A stretch of 10,450 bases of DNA from an uncultured Collinsella sp. (lineage in GTDB: Bacteria > Actinomycetota > Coriobacteriia > Coriobacteriales > Coriobacteriaceae): contig UQHZ01000039.1 in the NCBI GenBank assembly GCA_900541055.1, positions 1-10,450 on the forward strand. Direction: 5' to 3'. The stretch's first letter is position 1. The number at the start of each line of letters is the position of its first letter. The notes under the pieces were generated by a model, which saw only the letters and a list, made by a program, of their open reading frames with translations, was not told where the DNA came from and did no database searches. Positions 1 through 6,085 of the stretch are shown one piece after another. The translations under genes and the position numbers were made by a program.

Positions 1-46
1 AGTTGAACGTCAGATTGTCCAAATGCGGCCCGCGCAGCGTCGAGCC

Positions 47-74
47 GTTACGCGGGTTGGTAAACCCGCGTAAC
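47..74. terminator. Perfect 12-bp hairpin just past the pyrE stop, possible terminator
   Basis: Arms GTTACGCGGGTT (47-58) and AACCCGCGTAAC (63-74) are exact complements around a 4-base loop, starting 3 bases beyond the pyrE stop codon. The stem is strong, but no T-run follows it on either strand, so it is not a canonical intrinsic terminator. It could end pyrE transcription, protect the 3' end, or serve a convergent gene to the left. Bases 1-46 show no identifiable gene. One plus-strand frame is open from base 2 to a TAA at 71-73 and could be the tail of a convergent gene, but it is too short to judge. Confidence 0.4.
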
Positions 75-76
75 TA

Positions 77-760
77 CTACTCCCGTGCTCCGTACTGCTC
101 GTAGTAGGCGTCGATGGCGGCCTTGAGCTCGTCATCGATGACAACCTTGCCGTCGATCTCGTGGTTGTAGAGGGTCTCGACGACCTCGGCCATGGAGACG
201 ATGCTCGCGACGGGGAAACCGTACTTGGCCTCGATCTCCTTCTGCGCGGTAGTCACGCCACCCTTGCCGACCTCCATGCGGTTGAGGGACACGATCAGGC
301 CCTTGATCTCGACATCGGCAGCAGCCTTGACCTTGGGATAGGTCTCGTCGATGGACTTGCCGCTGGTGGTGACGTCCTCGACCATGACCACGCGGTCGCC
401 GTCCTTGGGCTCATAACCCAGCAGGTTGCCCTTATCGGCACCGTGGTCCTTGGCCTCCTTGCGGTCGCAGCAGTACTTGACCTCCTTGCCGTACAGCTCG
501 TGGTAGGCAATGGCGGTCACGACGGCCAGCGGAATACCCTTGTAGGCCGGCCCAAACAGCACATCAAAGTCGTCGCCAAAGTTATCGTGGATGGCCTGGG
601 CGTAATACTCGCCCAGCTTCTTGAGCTGATAGCCCGTCACGTAAGCGCCGGCGTTCATAAAGAACGGGGACTGGCGGCCGCTCTTGAGCGTAAAGCTGCC
701 GAACTTAAGAACGTCGGACTCAACCATAAACTTGATGAACTCTTGCTTGTAAGCCTCCAT
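77..760 (-). CDS. pyrE: Orotate phosphoribosyltransferase
   Basis: This 227-residue cytosolic enzyme joins orotate to PRPP to give orotidine 5'-monophosphate, the fifth step of de novo pyrimidine synthesis. The PRPP-binding signature of type I phosphoribosyltransferases, VEDVTTSGKS, is at residues 127-136, with the acidic pair E128/D129. TLKSGRQSP (24-32) forms the orotate/PRPP-contact region near the N-terminus, FGPAYKGI is at 69-76, and the flexible-loop segment DRKEAKDHG is at 99-107. Length is close to the usual 210-230 residues. The ATG at 758-760 is preceded on the minus strand by GAGGAG about 6 bases upstream, which fixes the start. The gene stands alone here, divergent from mgtA across 436 bases, so it is either monocistronic or the first gene of a leftward unit. 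I found no convincing sigma-70 promoter and no recognisable pyrimidine attenuator upstream. The stop is followed by a second in-frame stop and then the hairpin at 47-74. Confidence 0.96.
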   Translation of the reverse strand: MEAYKQEFIKFMVESDVLKFGSFTLKSGRQSPFFMNAGAYVTGYQLKKLGEYYAQAIHDNFGDDFDVLFGPAYKGIPLAVVTAIAYHELYGKEVKYCCDRKEAKDHGADKGNLLGYEPKDGDRVVMVEDVTTSGKSIDETYPKVKAAADVEIKGLIVSLNRMEVGKGGVTTAQKEIEAKYGFPVASIVSMAEVVETLYNHEIDGKVVIDDELKAAIDAYYEQYGARE

Positions 761-884
761 GCGGGCTCCTCTCGTAATTGCGTACGTGCTCTTCAGTTTA
801 GCGCAGGCGAGGCGTCGATGTGGGCGTGCTTTGGAGCCACGGCATTCTGTAAAGGCTTTGTCAGGGGGAATGGTTTTCCGAACA

Positions 885-919
885 ATGGGGTTGACATGGC
901 AAACCCCCTCATCAAAAAT
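885..919 (+). promoter_or_regulatory. Candidate mgtA leader promoter with overlapping dyad
   Basis: A perfect -35 box TTGACA lies at 891-896, followed by 17 bases and a weak -10 match AAAAAT at 914-919 (4 of 6). Transcription would begin near 926 and give a leader of roughly 270 bases before mgtA. The -35 box sits in an inverted repeat, GGGGTT (887-892) and AACCCC (902-907), a plausible operator for a repressor. The left part of the pyrE/mgtA spacer (761-884) shows nothing I can name apart from the pyrE ribosome binding site. Confidence 0.4.
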
Positions 920-985
920 ACGGGCGGATTAAAAGGGGTACGAGACACCCAAAGCGCGCTGCGCTCGGCCTTTAGGAGGTGTGCC

Positions 986-1057
986 ATGGAAGGCAGTCCT
1001 AGTCGAAAAACCTGCATGTCGCCCTCGGCACGCCGCGAGGACTCCGCACACGCATAA
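986..1057 (+). CDS. Candidate 23-codon leader peptide upstream of mgtA
   Basis: A short ORF starts at the ATG at 986 and ends at TAA 1055-1057. It is preceded by a full AGGAGG (974-979) with an ideal 6-base spacer, as strong a ribosome site as that of any gene in the window. It encodes a polar peptide beginning MEGSPSRKTC, with prolines at codons 5 and 13 and an RRED run at 16-19; there is no signal peptide or membrane segment. It lies 139 bases before the mgtA start and about 60 bases after the candidate promoter. In Salmonella the mgtA leader also carries a short ORF, mgtL, whose translation controls read-through into mgtA. The resemblance here is in position and layout, not demonstrable homology. 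Codons 6-10 also form one arm of a long-range helix (1003-1013 with 1140-1150). The ORF could be a chance match to a good Shine-Dalgarno, but the context favours a translated leader. Confidence 0.45.
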   Translation: MEGSPSRKTCMSPSARREDSAHA

Positions 1058-1191
1058 TCGCCACCGGCAGATCGCCAAAACCACCACAAAGGCGCGCTGC
1101 ACCCTTTGTGGGCTCAAGTGCTTGACGTGAGCGACATCTAGGTTTTTTGAAGCAAATACGACACGTACGCTAACTCCCTTCAACAAGGAGG
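1003..1191 (+). promoter_or_regulatory. Structured mRNA leader of mgtA, possible attenuator or riboswitch-like domain
   Basis: Several complementary segments lie between the leader ORF and mgtA. TCGAAAAACCT (1003-1013) pairs over 11 positions, one of them G-U, with AGGTTTTTTGA (1140-1150). This closes a domain of about 126 bases. Inside it, CCACAAAGG (1084-1092) pairs perfectly with CCTTTGTGG (1103-1111), GCTCA (1112-1116) with TGAGC (1128-1132), and CCTCG (1023-1027) with CGAGG (1036-1040). Immediately before the gene, CTCCCTT (1174-1180) can fold back on the mgtA Shine-Dalgarno AAGGAG (1185-1190) through a 4-base loop with one bulged C. The layout would allow control by leader translation or by a ligand. 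I could not recognise the M-box Mg2+ riboswitch consensus in it. The structures are read by eye; no folding energy was calculated. Confidence 0.4.
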
Positions 1192-1196
1192 ACCCT

Positions 1197-3965
1197 ATGC
1201 TGATGCTCAAAACCGCCACGGTACTCGAAGCCATCTCCAAGCGCCGCCGCACGGCGCGCCCTGCCGCTCATACCGGCCTGTCCAAGAACACCATATTCGC
1301 CGCCACCCATAGCGCCGAGGACGCCCTCGTACTGCTTGACGCCACGGCAAACGGCCTCACCGCCGAGCAGGCAACCGAGCGCCTGGACGCCTCCGGCCCC
1401 AACACCATCGAGACACCGACCAAGACGCTCGCCCGCCGCATCGCCGACGCCTTCATCGATCCCTTCGCCGGCATCCTCGCCGCGCTCGCGCTGGTCTCGC
1501 TCTACATCGACGTGCTCGCCGTGCCCGAGCCGCAGCGCGACCCCTCCACGGTCATCGTCATCGGCATCATGCTGCTGGTATCGGGCGGCATGAAGTTTAT
1601 CCAGGAAGCCCGCAGCGGCAATGCGGCAGAGGCCCTCAAGGACCTGGTCTCCAACACTTGCACCGCCCTGCGCGACGGCGAGCGCGTCGAGATCCCCTTT
1701 GACGAGCTCGTCCCCGGCGATGTGATCCGCCTCTCTACCGGCGATATGGTTCCAGCCGATGCCCGCATCATCACCGCGCGCGACCTGTTTGTCATCGAAT
1801 CCGCACTCACCGGCGAGAGCGAGGCCGTCGAGAAGACCGCTGCCATCACCGTCGTCGAGGGCGCCGACGGCTCCGCGCTGCCGCTCTCTGCCTGCAAGAA
1901 CATCGTCTTTACCGGCACCTCCGTGCAAAACGGCGCTGCCATGGCGCTTGTCGTTGCCACCGGTTCGGACACCTACCTGGGCGGCATCGCCAAGATGCTC
2001 AACGGGCGCGGCGAGAAGAGCGCGTTTGACCGCGGCGTCTCGAGCGTCTCCATGTTGCTCGTACGCCTCATGCTCGCTATGGCGCCGGCCGTCTTTGCCA
2101 TCAACGCCGCCACCAAGGGCAACGTCATCGACGCGCTGCTGTTCGCCACGAGCGTAGCCGTGGGCATTACGCCGCAGATGCTCCCCGTCATCGTGACCAC
2201 GAGCCTGTCGCAGGGCGCCAAGGACCTCGCCCGTCGCCAGGTTATCGTCAAAGAACTGCCGGCGATCCAAAACCTGGGTGCCATGGACGTCCTGTGCTGT
2301 GACAAGACCGGCACCCTCACCGAAGACCGCATCGTGCTCGAGCGCTACCTCAACACCGATGGCGACGAGGACACGCGTGTGCTGCGCCATGCGTTTTTGA
2401 ACAGCTTCTTCCAGACCGGCCTCAAGAACCTTATCGACCTGGCCGTAATCGACCGTGCCGATGTGACACCCTCGACCGTCGCACCCGATTCCATGCTGGG
2501 CCAGAGCCTGCGCGACCGCTATACCAAGGTCGACGAGGTGCCCTTCGATTTCTCGCGCCGTCGCCTGAGCGTAGTTGTCGCCGACGCCCAGGGCAAAACC
2601 CAGATGGTTACCAAGGGAGCTGCCGAGGAAATGCTCGAGATCTGCTCCTTTGTCGAGGTCGATGGCATCGCTCAGCCGCTCACCAAAGACAAGCTCGCCC
2701 AGATTCGCAAGCAGGTCGCCAGACTTAACGCCGAGGGCCTACGCGTAATTGCTGTGGCGCAGAAGACCAATCCGCGCTGCGTGGGCGAGTTTGGCATCGC
2801 CGACGAGTGCGACATGGTGCTGATGGGCTTTTTGGCCTTCCTCGATCCGCCCAAAGCAAGTGCTGCGGGCGCCGTCGCCACCCTCGAGGCCAAGGGCGTG
2901 GCGGTCAAGGTCCTAACCGGCGACAACGACCGCGTCGCCGCCACCGTCTGCGAGCAGATTGGTATCGATGCGAGCAACGTCTTGCTCGGCTCCGAGATCG
3001 ATGCGCTCGATGACGCCGAACTTGCCGAGCGCGCCGAGAAAACCCACCTCTTCGCCAAGCTCTCGCCGCTGCAGAAGGCGCGCCTGGTACGTGTCATGCG
3101 CGAGATGCTCGGCCACACCGTGGGCTTTATGGGCGACGGCATCAACGACGCCGCCGCCATGCGTGCAAGCGATTGCGGCATCTCGGTCGATTCGGCCGTC
3201 GATATTGCCAAGGAATCCGCCGATATCATCTTGCTTCAGAAGGACCTGGGCGTGCTCGAGCGCGGCATCATCGAAGGCCGCCGCACTTACGGCAACCTGC
3301 TCAAGTACCTCAAGACCACGGTGAGCTCCAACTTTGGCAATGTGCTGTCCGTGACCGTCGCGAGCCTGTTCTTGCCGTTTTTGCCCATGAGCGCCCTGCA
3401 GCTGGTACTGCTGTCGCTGGTCTACGAGATCGTGTGCATCGCACTGCCGTGGGACACCGTCGATGACGCCTGGACTGCCCGCCCGCGTGCCTGGGACGCC
3501 GCGTCCATCAAGGGCTTTACGCTCGAGCTGGGCCCCGTGAGCTCGCTGTTTGACATCGTGACCTTCGCCGCGCTCTTCTTTGTCGTGTGCCCCGCCGCCG
3601 TGGACGCAAGCTGGTCCGAGCTTGCCGCCGCGGGCGACGTCGCGGGTATGGCGACCTTTGCTGCGCTCTTCCAGAGCGGCTGGTTTGTCGAGTCCATGTG
3701 GTCGCAGACACTCGTGGTCCACATGCTGCGTTCCCCGCATCTGCCGAGCCCGCGCGACCACGCCGCGCCCACACTGTGCGTTCTCACCGTACTGGGCCTG
3801 GCGCTCGTCACCTGGCTGCCGGCAAGCCCCATCGCCGATGCACTGGGCCTCATGCCGCTGCCGACGAGCTTCTTCGCGCTGCTCATCGGCATCGTCTCTG
3901 CCTACATCGCGCTCACCCAGCTGGCAAAGCGCCGCTACATTGCCCGCCACGGCGAGCTGCTGTAG
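1197..3965 (+). CDS. mgtA: Magnesium-translocating P-type ATPase (P3B, MgtA-like)
   Basis: This 922-residue membrane ATPase is predicted to import Mg2+ using ATP through a phospho-aspartate intermediate. Landmarks in order: first helix pair from about residue 86; actuator motif TGES at 205-208; AVGITPQMLP before the phosphorylation domain; CDKTGTLT with the phosphorylated Asp369; nucleotide-binding KGA at 473-475; TGDN at 574-577; hinge motif GDGIND at 646-651. The C-terminal membrane half carries MgtA/MgtB-specific text: SSNFGNVLSV, FLPFLPM, an ALPWD segment, a P-R-x-W-D motif, and SGWFVESMWSQTLVVHM. Length fits MgtA (about 900). The ATG at 1197 follows AAGGAGGA with a 4-base gap; a second ATG two codons later is less well placed. 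The usual CTDKTGT reads CCDKTGT here, which leaves the catalytic residues intact. The gene appears to be monocistronic behind a long structured leader, consistent with Mg2+-responsive control, though the signal is inferred. Confidence 0.95.
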   Translation: MLMLKTATVLEAISKRRRTARPAAHTGLSKNTIFAATHSAEDALVLLDATANGLTAEQATERLDASGPNTIETPTKTLARRIADAFIDPFAGILAALALVSLYIDVLAVPEPQRDPSTVIVIGIMLLVSGGMKFIQEARSGNAAEALKDLVSNTCTALRDGERVEIPFDELVPGDVIRLSTGDMVPADARIITARDLFVIESALTGESEAVEKTAAITVVEGADGSALPLSACKNIVFTGTSVQNGAAMALVVATGSDTYLGGIAKMLNGRGEKSAFDRGVSSVSMLLVRLMLAMAPAVFAINAATKGNVIDALLFATSVAVGITPQMLPVIVTTSLSQGAKDLARRQVIVKELPAIQNLGAMDVLCCDKTGTLTEDRIVLERYLNTDGDEDTRVLRHAFLNSFFQTGLKNLIDLAVIDRADVTPSTVAPDSMLGQSLRDRYTKVDEVPFDFSRRRLSVVVADAQGKTQMVTKGAAEEMLEICSFVEVDGIAQPLTKDKLAQIRKQVARLNAEGLRVIAVAQKTNPRCVGEFGIADECDMVLMGFLAFLDPPKASAAGAVATLEAKGVAVKVLTGDNDRVAATVCEQIGIDASNVLLGSEIDALDDAELAERAEKTHLFAKLSPLQKARLVRVMREMLGHTVGFMGDGINDAAAMRASDCGISVDSAVDIAKESADIILLQKDLGVLERGIIEGRRTYGNLLKYLKTTVSSNFGNVLSVTVASLFLPFLPMSALQLVLLSLVYEIVCIALPWDTVDDAWTARPRAWDAASIKGFTLELGPVSSLFDIVTFAALFFVVCPAAVDASWSELAAAGDVAGMATFAALFQSGWFVESMWSQTLVVHMLRSPHLPSPRDHAAPTLCVLTVLGLALVTWLPASPIADALGLMPLPTSFFALLIGIVSAYIALTQLAKRRYIARHGELL

Positions 3966-3984
3966 CAAGTAGACGGAAAACACC

Positions 3985-4060
3985 CTGCCAGCTGCCGTTG
4001 CCACTACCACAGCTGCCAGCGCCCCTGCCACTGCCGTTGCCTCTGCCGCCGCCGCAATCT
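3985..4060. repeat. Degenerate CTGCC-rich repeat tract
   Basis: Directly after mgtA the sequence is a low-complexity run of imperfect GCC/CTGCC units. The 11-mer CTGCCGTTGCC occurs twice, at 3992-4002 and 4031-4041. It lies between convergent genes and no credible coding frame is seen. It may be a decaying short tandem repeat; no function can be assigned. Confidence 0.5.
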
Positions 4061-4073
4061 ATCCCCTCAGCAA

Positions 4074-4136
4074 TTGCGGTGAAATAGTTCCTGTTTAAAG
4101 CCTCGTGACTTTAATTTAGGGACTATTCCACCGCAA
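4074..4136. terminator. Large imperfect palindrome between convergent genes, likely bidirectional terminator or REP-like element
   Basis: The 18-base arms TTGCGGTGAAATAGTTCC (4074-4091) and GGGACTATTCCACCGCAA (4119-4136) are complementary at 16 positions, and one of the two mismatches is a permissible G-U. A second, nested stem pairs TTAAAG (4095-4100) with CTTTAA (4109-4114). The 63-base structure sits midway between the stop codons of mgtA and the LuxR gene, the expected place for a shared terminator. There is no long T-run, so a repetitive extragenic palindrome is an equal possibility. Confidence 0.5.
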
Positions 4137-4152
4137 CTTATTGGAGGATTAG

Positions 4153-5697
4153 CTAGTCCTTGGGCGTCCAGGACCAGAAGAAGTTGATAAGGGCCACACG
4201 CGAGGCGGTATCGGTCTTCTTGTTGATTGAGGAAATGTGGCGATAGAGCGTGGAGCGCGAAAGGAAGAGCGTTGTGGCGATGTCCTGAACGCTCTGGTCC
4301 GAAGCGACCAAGACCTCAAGAATATCGCGCTCGCGCTCTGTAAGCCCAAAGGTGGCGACGAAAGCATCGAGGCGTTCATCGGACGTGAGCTCCGCTGCCT
4401 CCACGGGCTCGGGGTCGAAGCATGTGGGCGCAAGATCCCCACCAAGATCGTCGGTGGCAAGCGGCAGGCCATCCTGCATCACGGCATCATCGGCTCGTTG
4501 CCCCAACTGCCCCAGCAGCGTAATCGCAATGCCCACAAACATCACGAGCGCCGCACCGACCGCAGCCAGCACGTTTTGACTCGAGATAATCGCCACCGCC
4601 GGCGCCGTCACGAGCATCGAGCACACGTTGTTGACGACGCGACCCATGCACGGCCAAAAATATGACCAGCGCGCATAGAGCGAGACGGCGGCATATTTTG
4701 TGGTAAAGAACACCACGAAAAAGCCCGAGCCCAGATAAAAAATGATCGTGGCAGCGAGCTCGTTGCCACCATTGCCGTCGACGATGAGCACAAAGAACGA
4801 AAGCGTGGACAGTATGGCGGCACATGTCATGCCGATATTCATATACGAGCGGCCGTGCAGGTCAAATAGTGCGCCAGCGACCAACGAGCTCACGACAAGC
4901 AGCAGGCGCGGCCAATCGCCCAAATCGACGGCTCCGACAGCATGCAAGGTCGTGAAGCCCGCGTTGAGAGCGGCGAATACGCTGGAAAGATACGCCGTCG
5001 CCACGGTCAGGCGAACTACGGCGCGACGGAATGCCGCCTTTGCCTCGGGATCGTCATGCCACTTGGCGCCATATTCCAGAGCATCTACCGAAAGCCCGGC
5101 AGCACTGGGTTCAAAGTTGGGGTCGGACTCGTCGCGCAGCTTGGCGCGTCGGGCACCGTGGAGCAACGCCACCTGCGCGATCGCACAGACGACCAGAACA
5201 GCCTGCTGAGGAATACCGACAGGCATCACCATGTGGTTGATCACCTGTACCAGAACGCCCATGGCATAGGAAAGTGCGGCGGCGCGCGCCAGGCAGGGCG
5301 TCTGCGCAAAACGCCGCGCAAGATTGGCATGGGCGGTCGATCCGCAATAGCCCAGGGCGCAGCACGCCACCAGGCCGCCGGCAATTACTACCTCAAACCG
5401 CACTGCCGTAATCATCAGCAGCAACGCCGATACCAACAGCACGCCTGTAATATCGCTCGTCGCATCGATCGTCTGGGGAAGGCGATAGTACAGAAATGGG
5501 CGCACGAAAAAGCCAATCACGCTCGCGCCGACAACGATGCTCTCGTAGATGACGACCTCACTCGATGGCACGAACTCGGCCATGCGCACATCAAAGAGAT
5601 ACTCGCACGCCAAAAACGTGAAGAAGAACAGCGCCAGGCATATAATCTCCCGAATGCCCCGACGCAAATATGCGGTTGTGTCTCCCATGCCCCTCAT
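4153..5697 (-). CDS. Membrane-embedded LuxR-family transcriptional regulator with about 12 TM helices
   Basis: The 514-residue protein combines a transporter-like membrane domain with a C-terminal DNA-binding domain. About twelve hydrophobic segments are visible, six between residues 16 and 176 and six between about 228 and 395, split by a polar loop (177-225); this is the halved layout of major-facilitator proteins. After an acidic linker, residues 452-514 form a LuxR/GerE helix-turn-helix: LTERERDILEVL, then QDIATTLFLSRSTLYRHI as scaffold and recognition helices, then NKKTDTASRVAL. Such regulators are numerous in Coriobacteriia, where they are thought to sense small molecules at the membrane. 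The target here is unknown; autoregulation or control of the divergent zinc-ribbon cluster is a guess from position. The ATG at 5695-5697 has a G-rich GGGGGG stretch 6 bases upstream; an in-frame ATG three codons later has no better site. It converges on mgtA and has its own promoter candidate. Confidence 0.9.
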   Translation of the reverse strand: MRGMGDTTAYLRRGIREIICLALFFFTFLACEYLFDVRMAEFVPSSEVVIYESIVVGASVIGFFVRPFLYYRLPQTIDATSDITGVLLVSALLLMITAVRFEVVIAGGLVACCALGYCGSTAHANLARRFAQTPCLARAAALSYAMGVLVQVINHMVMPVGIPQQAVLVVCAIAQVALLHGARRAKLRDESDPNFEPSAAGLSVDALEYGAKWHDDPEAKAAFRRAVVRLTVATAYLSSVFAALNAGFTTLHAVGAVDLGDWPRLLLVVSSLVAGALFDLHGRSYMNIGMTCAAILSTLSFFVLIVDGNGGNELAATIIFYLGSGFFVVFFTTKYAAVSLYARWSYFWPCMGRVVNNVCSMLVTAPAVAIISSQNVLAAVGAALVMFVGIAITLLGQLGQRADDAVMQDGLPLATDDLGGDLAPTCFDPEPVEAAELTSDERLDAFVATFGLTERERDILEVLVASDQSVQDIATTLFLSRSTLYRHISSINKKTDTASRVALINFFWSWTPKD

Positions 5698-5728
5698 GGT
5701 TAACCCCCCAGCCGCTCAATTGTCTGGA

Positions 5729-5757
5729 AATCTATTTTAATAAAGAACCAGTCTCAA
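5729..5757 (-). promoter_or_regulatory. Candidate sigma-70 promoter of the LuxR gene
   Basis: On the minus strand, TTGAGA (complement of 5752-5757) and TAGATT (complement of 5729-5734) are separated by exactly 17 bases in an AT-rich patch that stands out from the GC-rich surroundings. Matches to consensus are 5 of 6 and 4 of 6. Transcription would start near 5722, giving a short leader of about 25 bases. Confidence 0.45.
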
Positions 5758-5883
5758 TATCGAAGCCAGGCTCGAAATGTTGCCAATTCGACCCCAGCCG
5801 TCCACATCACGCCGCGATTTTGAGCCGCATGGACCAGAAGGGACGCGCGCGATCTCTAGCTCGGCCAGGAGTGTCTCCAACTA

Positions 5884-5914
5884 CCACTCATTTAAGTACG
5901 TCCCCAATGAGTGG
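5884..5914. repeat. Hairpin 1 of the composite repeat
   Basis: Arms CCACTCATT (5884-5892) and AATGAGTGG (5906-5914) pair perfectly over 9 bases around the 13-base loop TAAGTACGTCCCC. The loop matches that of hairpin 2 at 11 of 13 positions although the stems are unrelated. Confidence 0.75.
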
Positions 5915-5932
5915 CCGAAGAGTGTCCCCCGC

Positions 5933-5967
5933 GACTAGTCGTTTGAGAACGTCCCCAACGACTAGTC
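5933..5967. repeat. Hairpin 2 of the composite repeat
   Basis: Arms GACTAGTCGTT (5933-5943) and AACGACTAGTC (5957-5967) pair perfectly over 11 bases around the 13-base loop TGAGAACGTCCCC. Each arm also contains the self-palindrome GACTAGTC. Confidence 0.75.
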
Positions 5968-6035
5968 AAAAATGGGCCATGTGTCCCAGTTGTGGAGACT
6001 CCTTGAGCCGTCTGGGTATCGCGAAGGATCGCGCA

Positions 6036-6080
6036 CTCCCCCATCATCAAAAGTGACACACGCTACCAGTTGATGGGAGG
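6036..6080 (+). promoter_or_regulatory. Possible hairpin covering the ribosome site of the zinc-ribbon cluster
   Basis: CCCATCA (6040-6046) is complementary to TGATGGG (6071-6077), which overlaps the Shine-Dalgarno GGGAGG (6075-6080) of the first cluster gene. If two extra C bases bulge, the pairing extends to CTC/GAG. Folding would hide the ribosome site, so translation could be gated. The loop is about 24 bases, so stability is uncertain. No convincing promoter was found in 6003-6085. Confidence 0.3.
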
Positions 6081-6085
6081 CAGCC

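Larger units (their letters stand above)
5868..6002. repeat. Composite hairpin repeat with GTGTC and ACGTCCCC motifs
   Basis: The element holds two tandem units with a 51-base period. Each has a GTGTC(T/C)CC motif (5871-5878 and 5922-5929) followed by a perfect stem-loop. A further GTGTCCC occurs at 5981-5987 inside a small TGGG/CCCA hairpin (5973-5988). The outer ends, GGAGTGTCTCCAAC (5868-5881) and GTTGTGGAGACTCC (5989-6002), form an imperfect inverted repeat with one indel. The architecture resembles REP/BIME elements mobilised by RAYT (REP-associated tyrosine transposase) proteins, some of which carry GGGGAC-type motifs; that assignment is inference, and no transposase is present. The rest of the LuxR/DUF4428 spacer (5758-5867) shows nothing I can name. 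Confidence 0.6.

Noticed and set aside
161..985. Long plus-strand open frame antisense to pyrE, running to 1057
   Set aside because: It is the mirror of the pyrE coding strand, with low-complexity Leu/Asp/Gly content and no ribosome site. Only its last 23 codons, with their own Shine-Dalgarno, are kept as a leader ORF.
793..1089. 98-codon minus-strand frame in the pyrE/mgtA spacer
   Set aside because: No credible ribosome site or domain, and it overlaps the structured leader of mgtA.
926..1196. M-box Mg2+ riboswitch
   Set aside because: The leader is long and structured, but the M-box conserved core was not recognisable by eye; a covariance search would be decisive.
1170..4031. Long minus-strand open frames (about 370-406 codons) opposite mgtA
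   Set aside because: These are products of G/C-rich third positions in mgtA; their translations are Gly/Arg/Asp/His-rich without domains or ribosome sites.
5868..6002. CRISPR array
   Set aside because: Only two or three units, with divergent stems, internal hairpins and no constant direct repeat separated by unique spacers.
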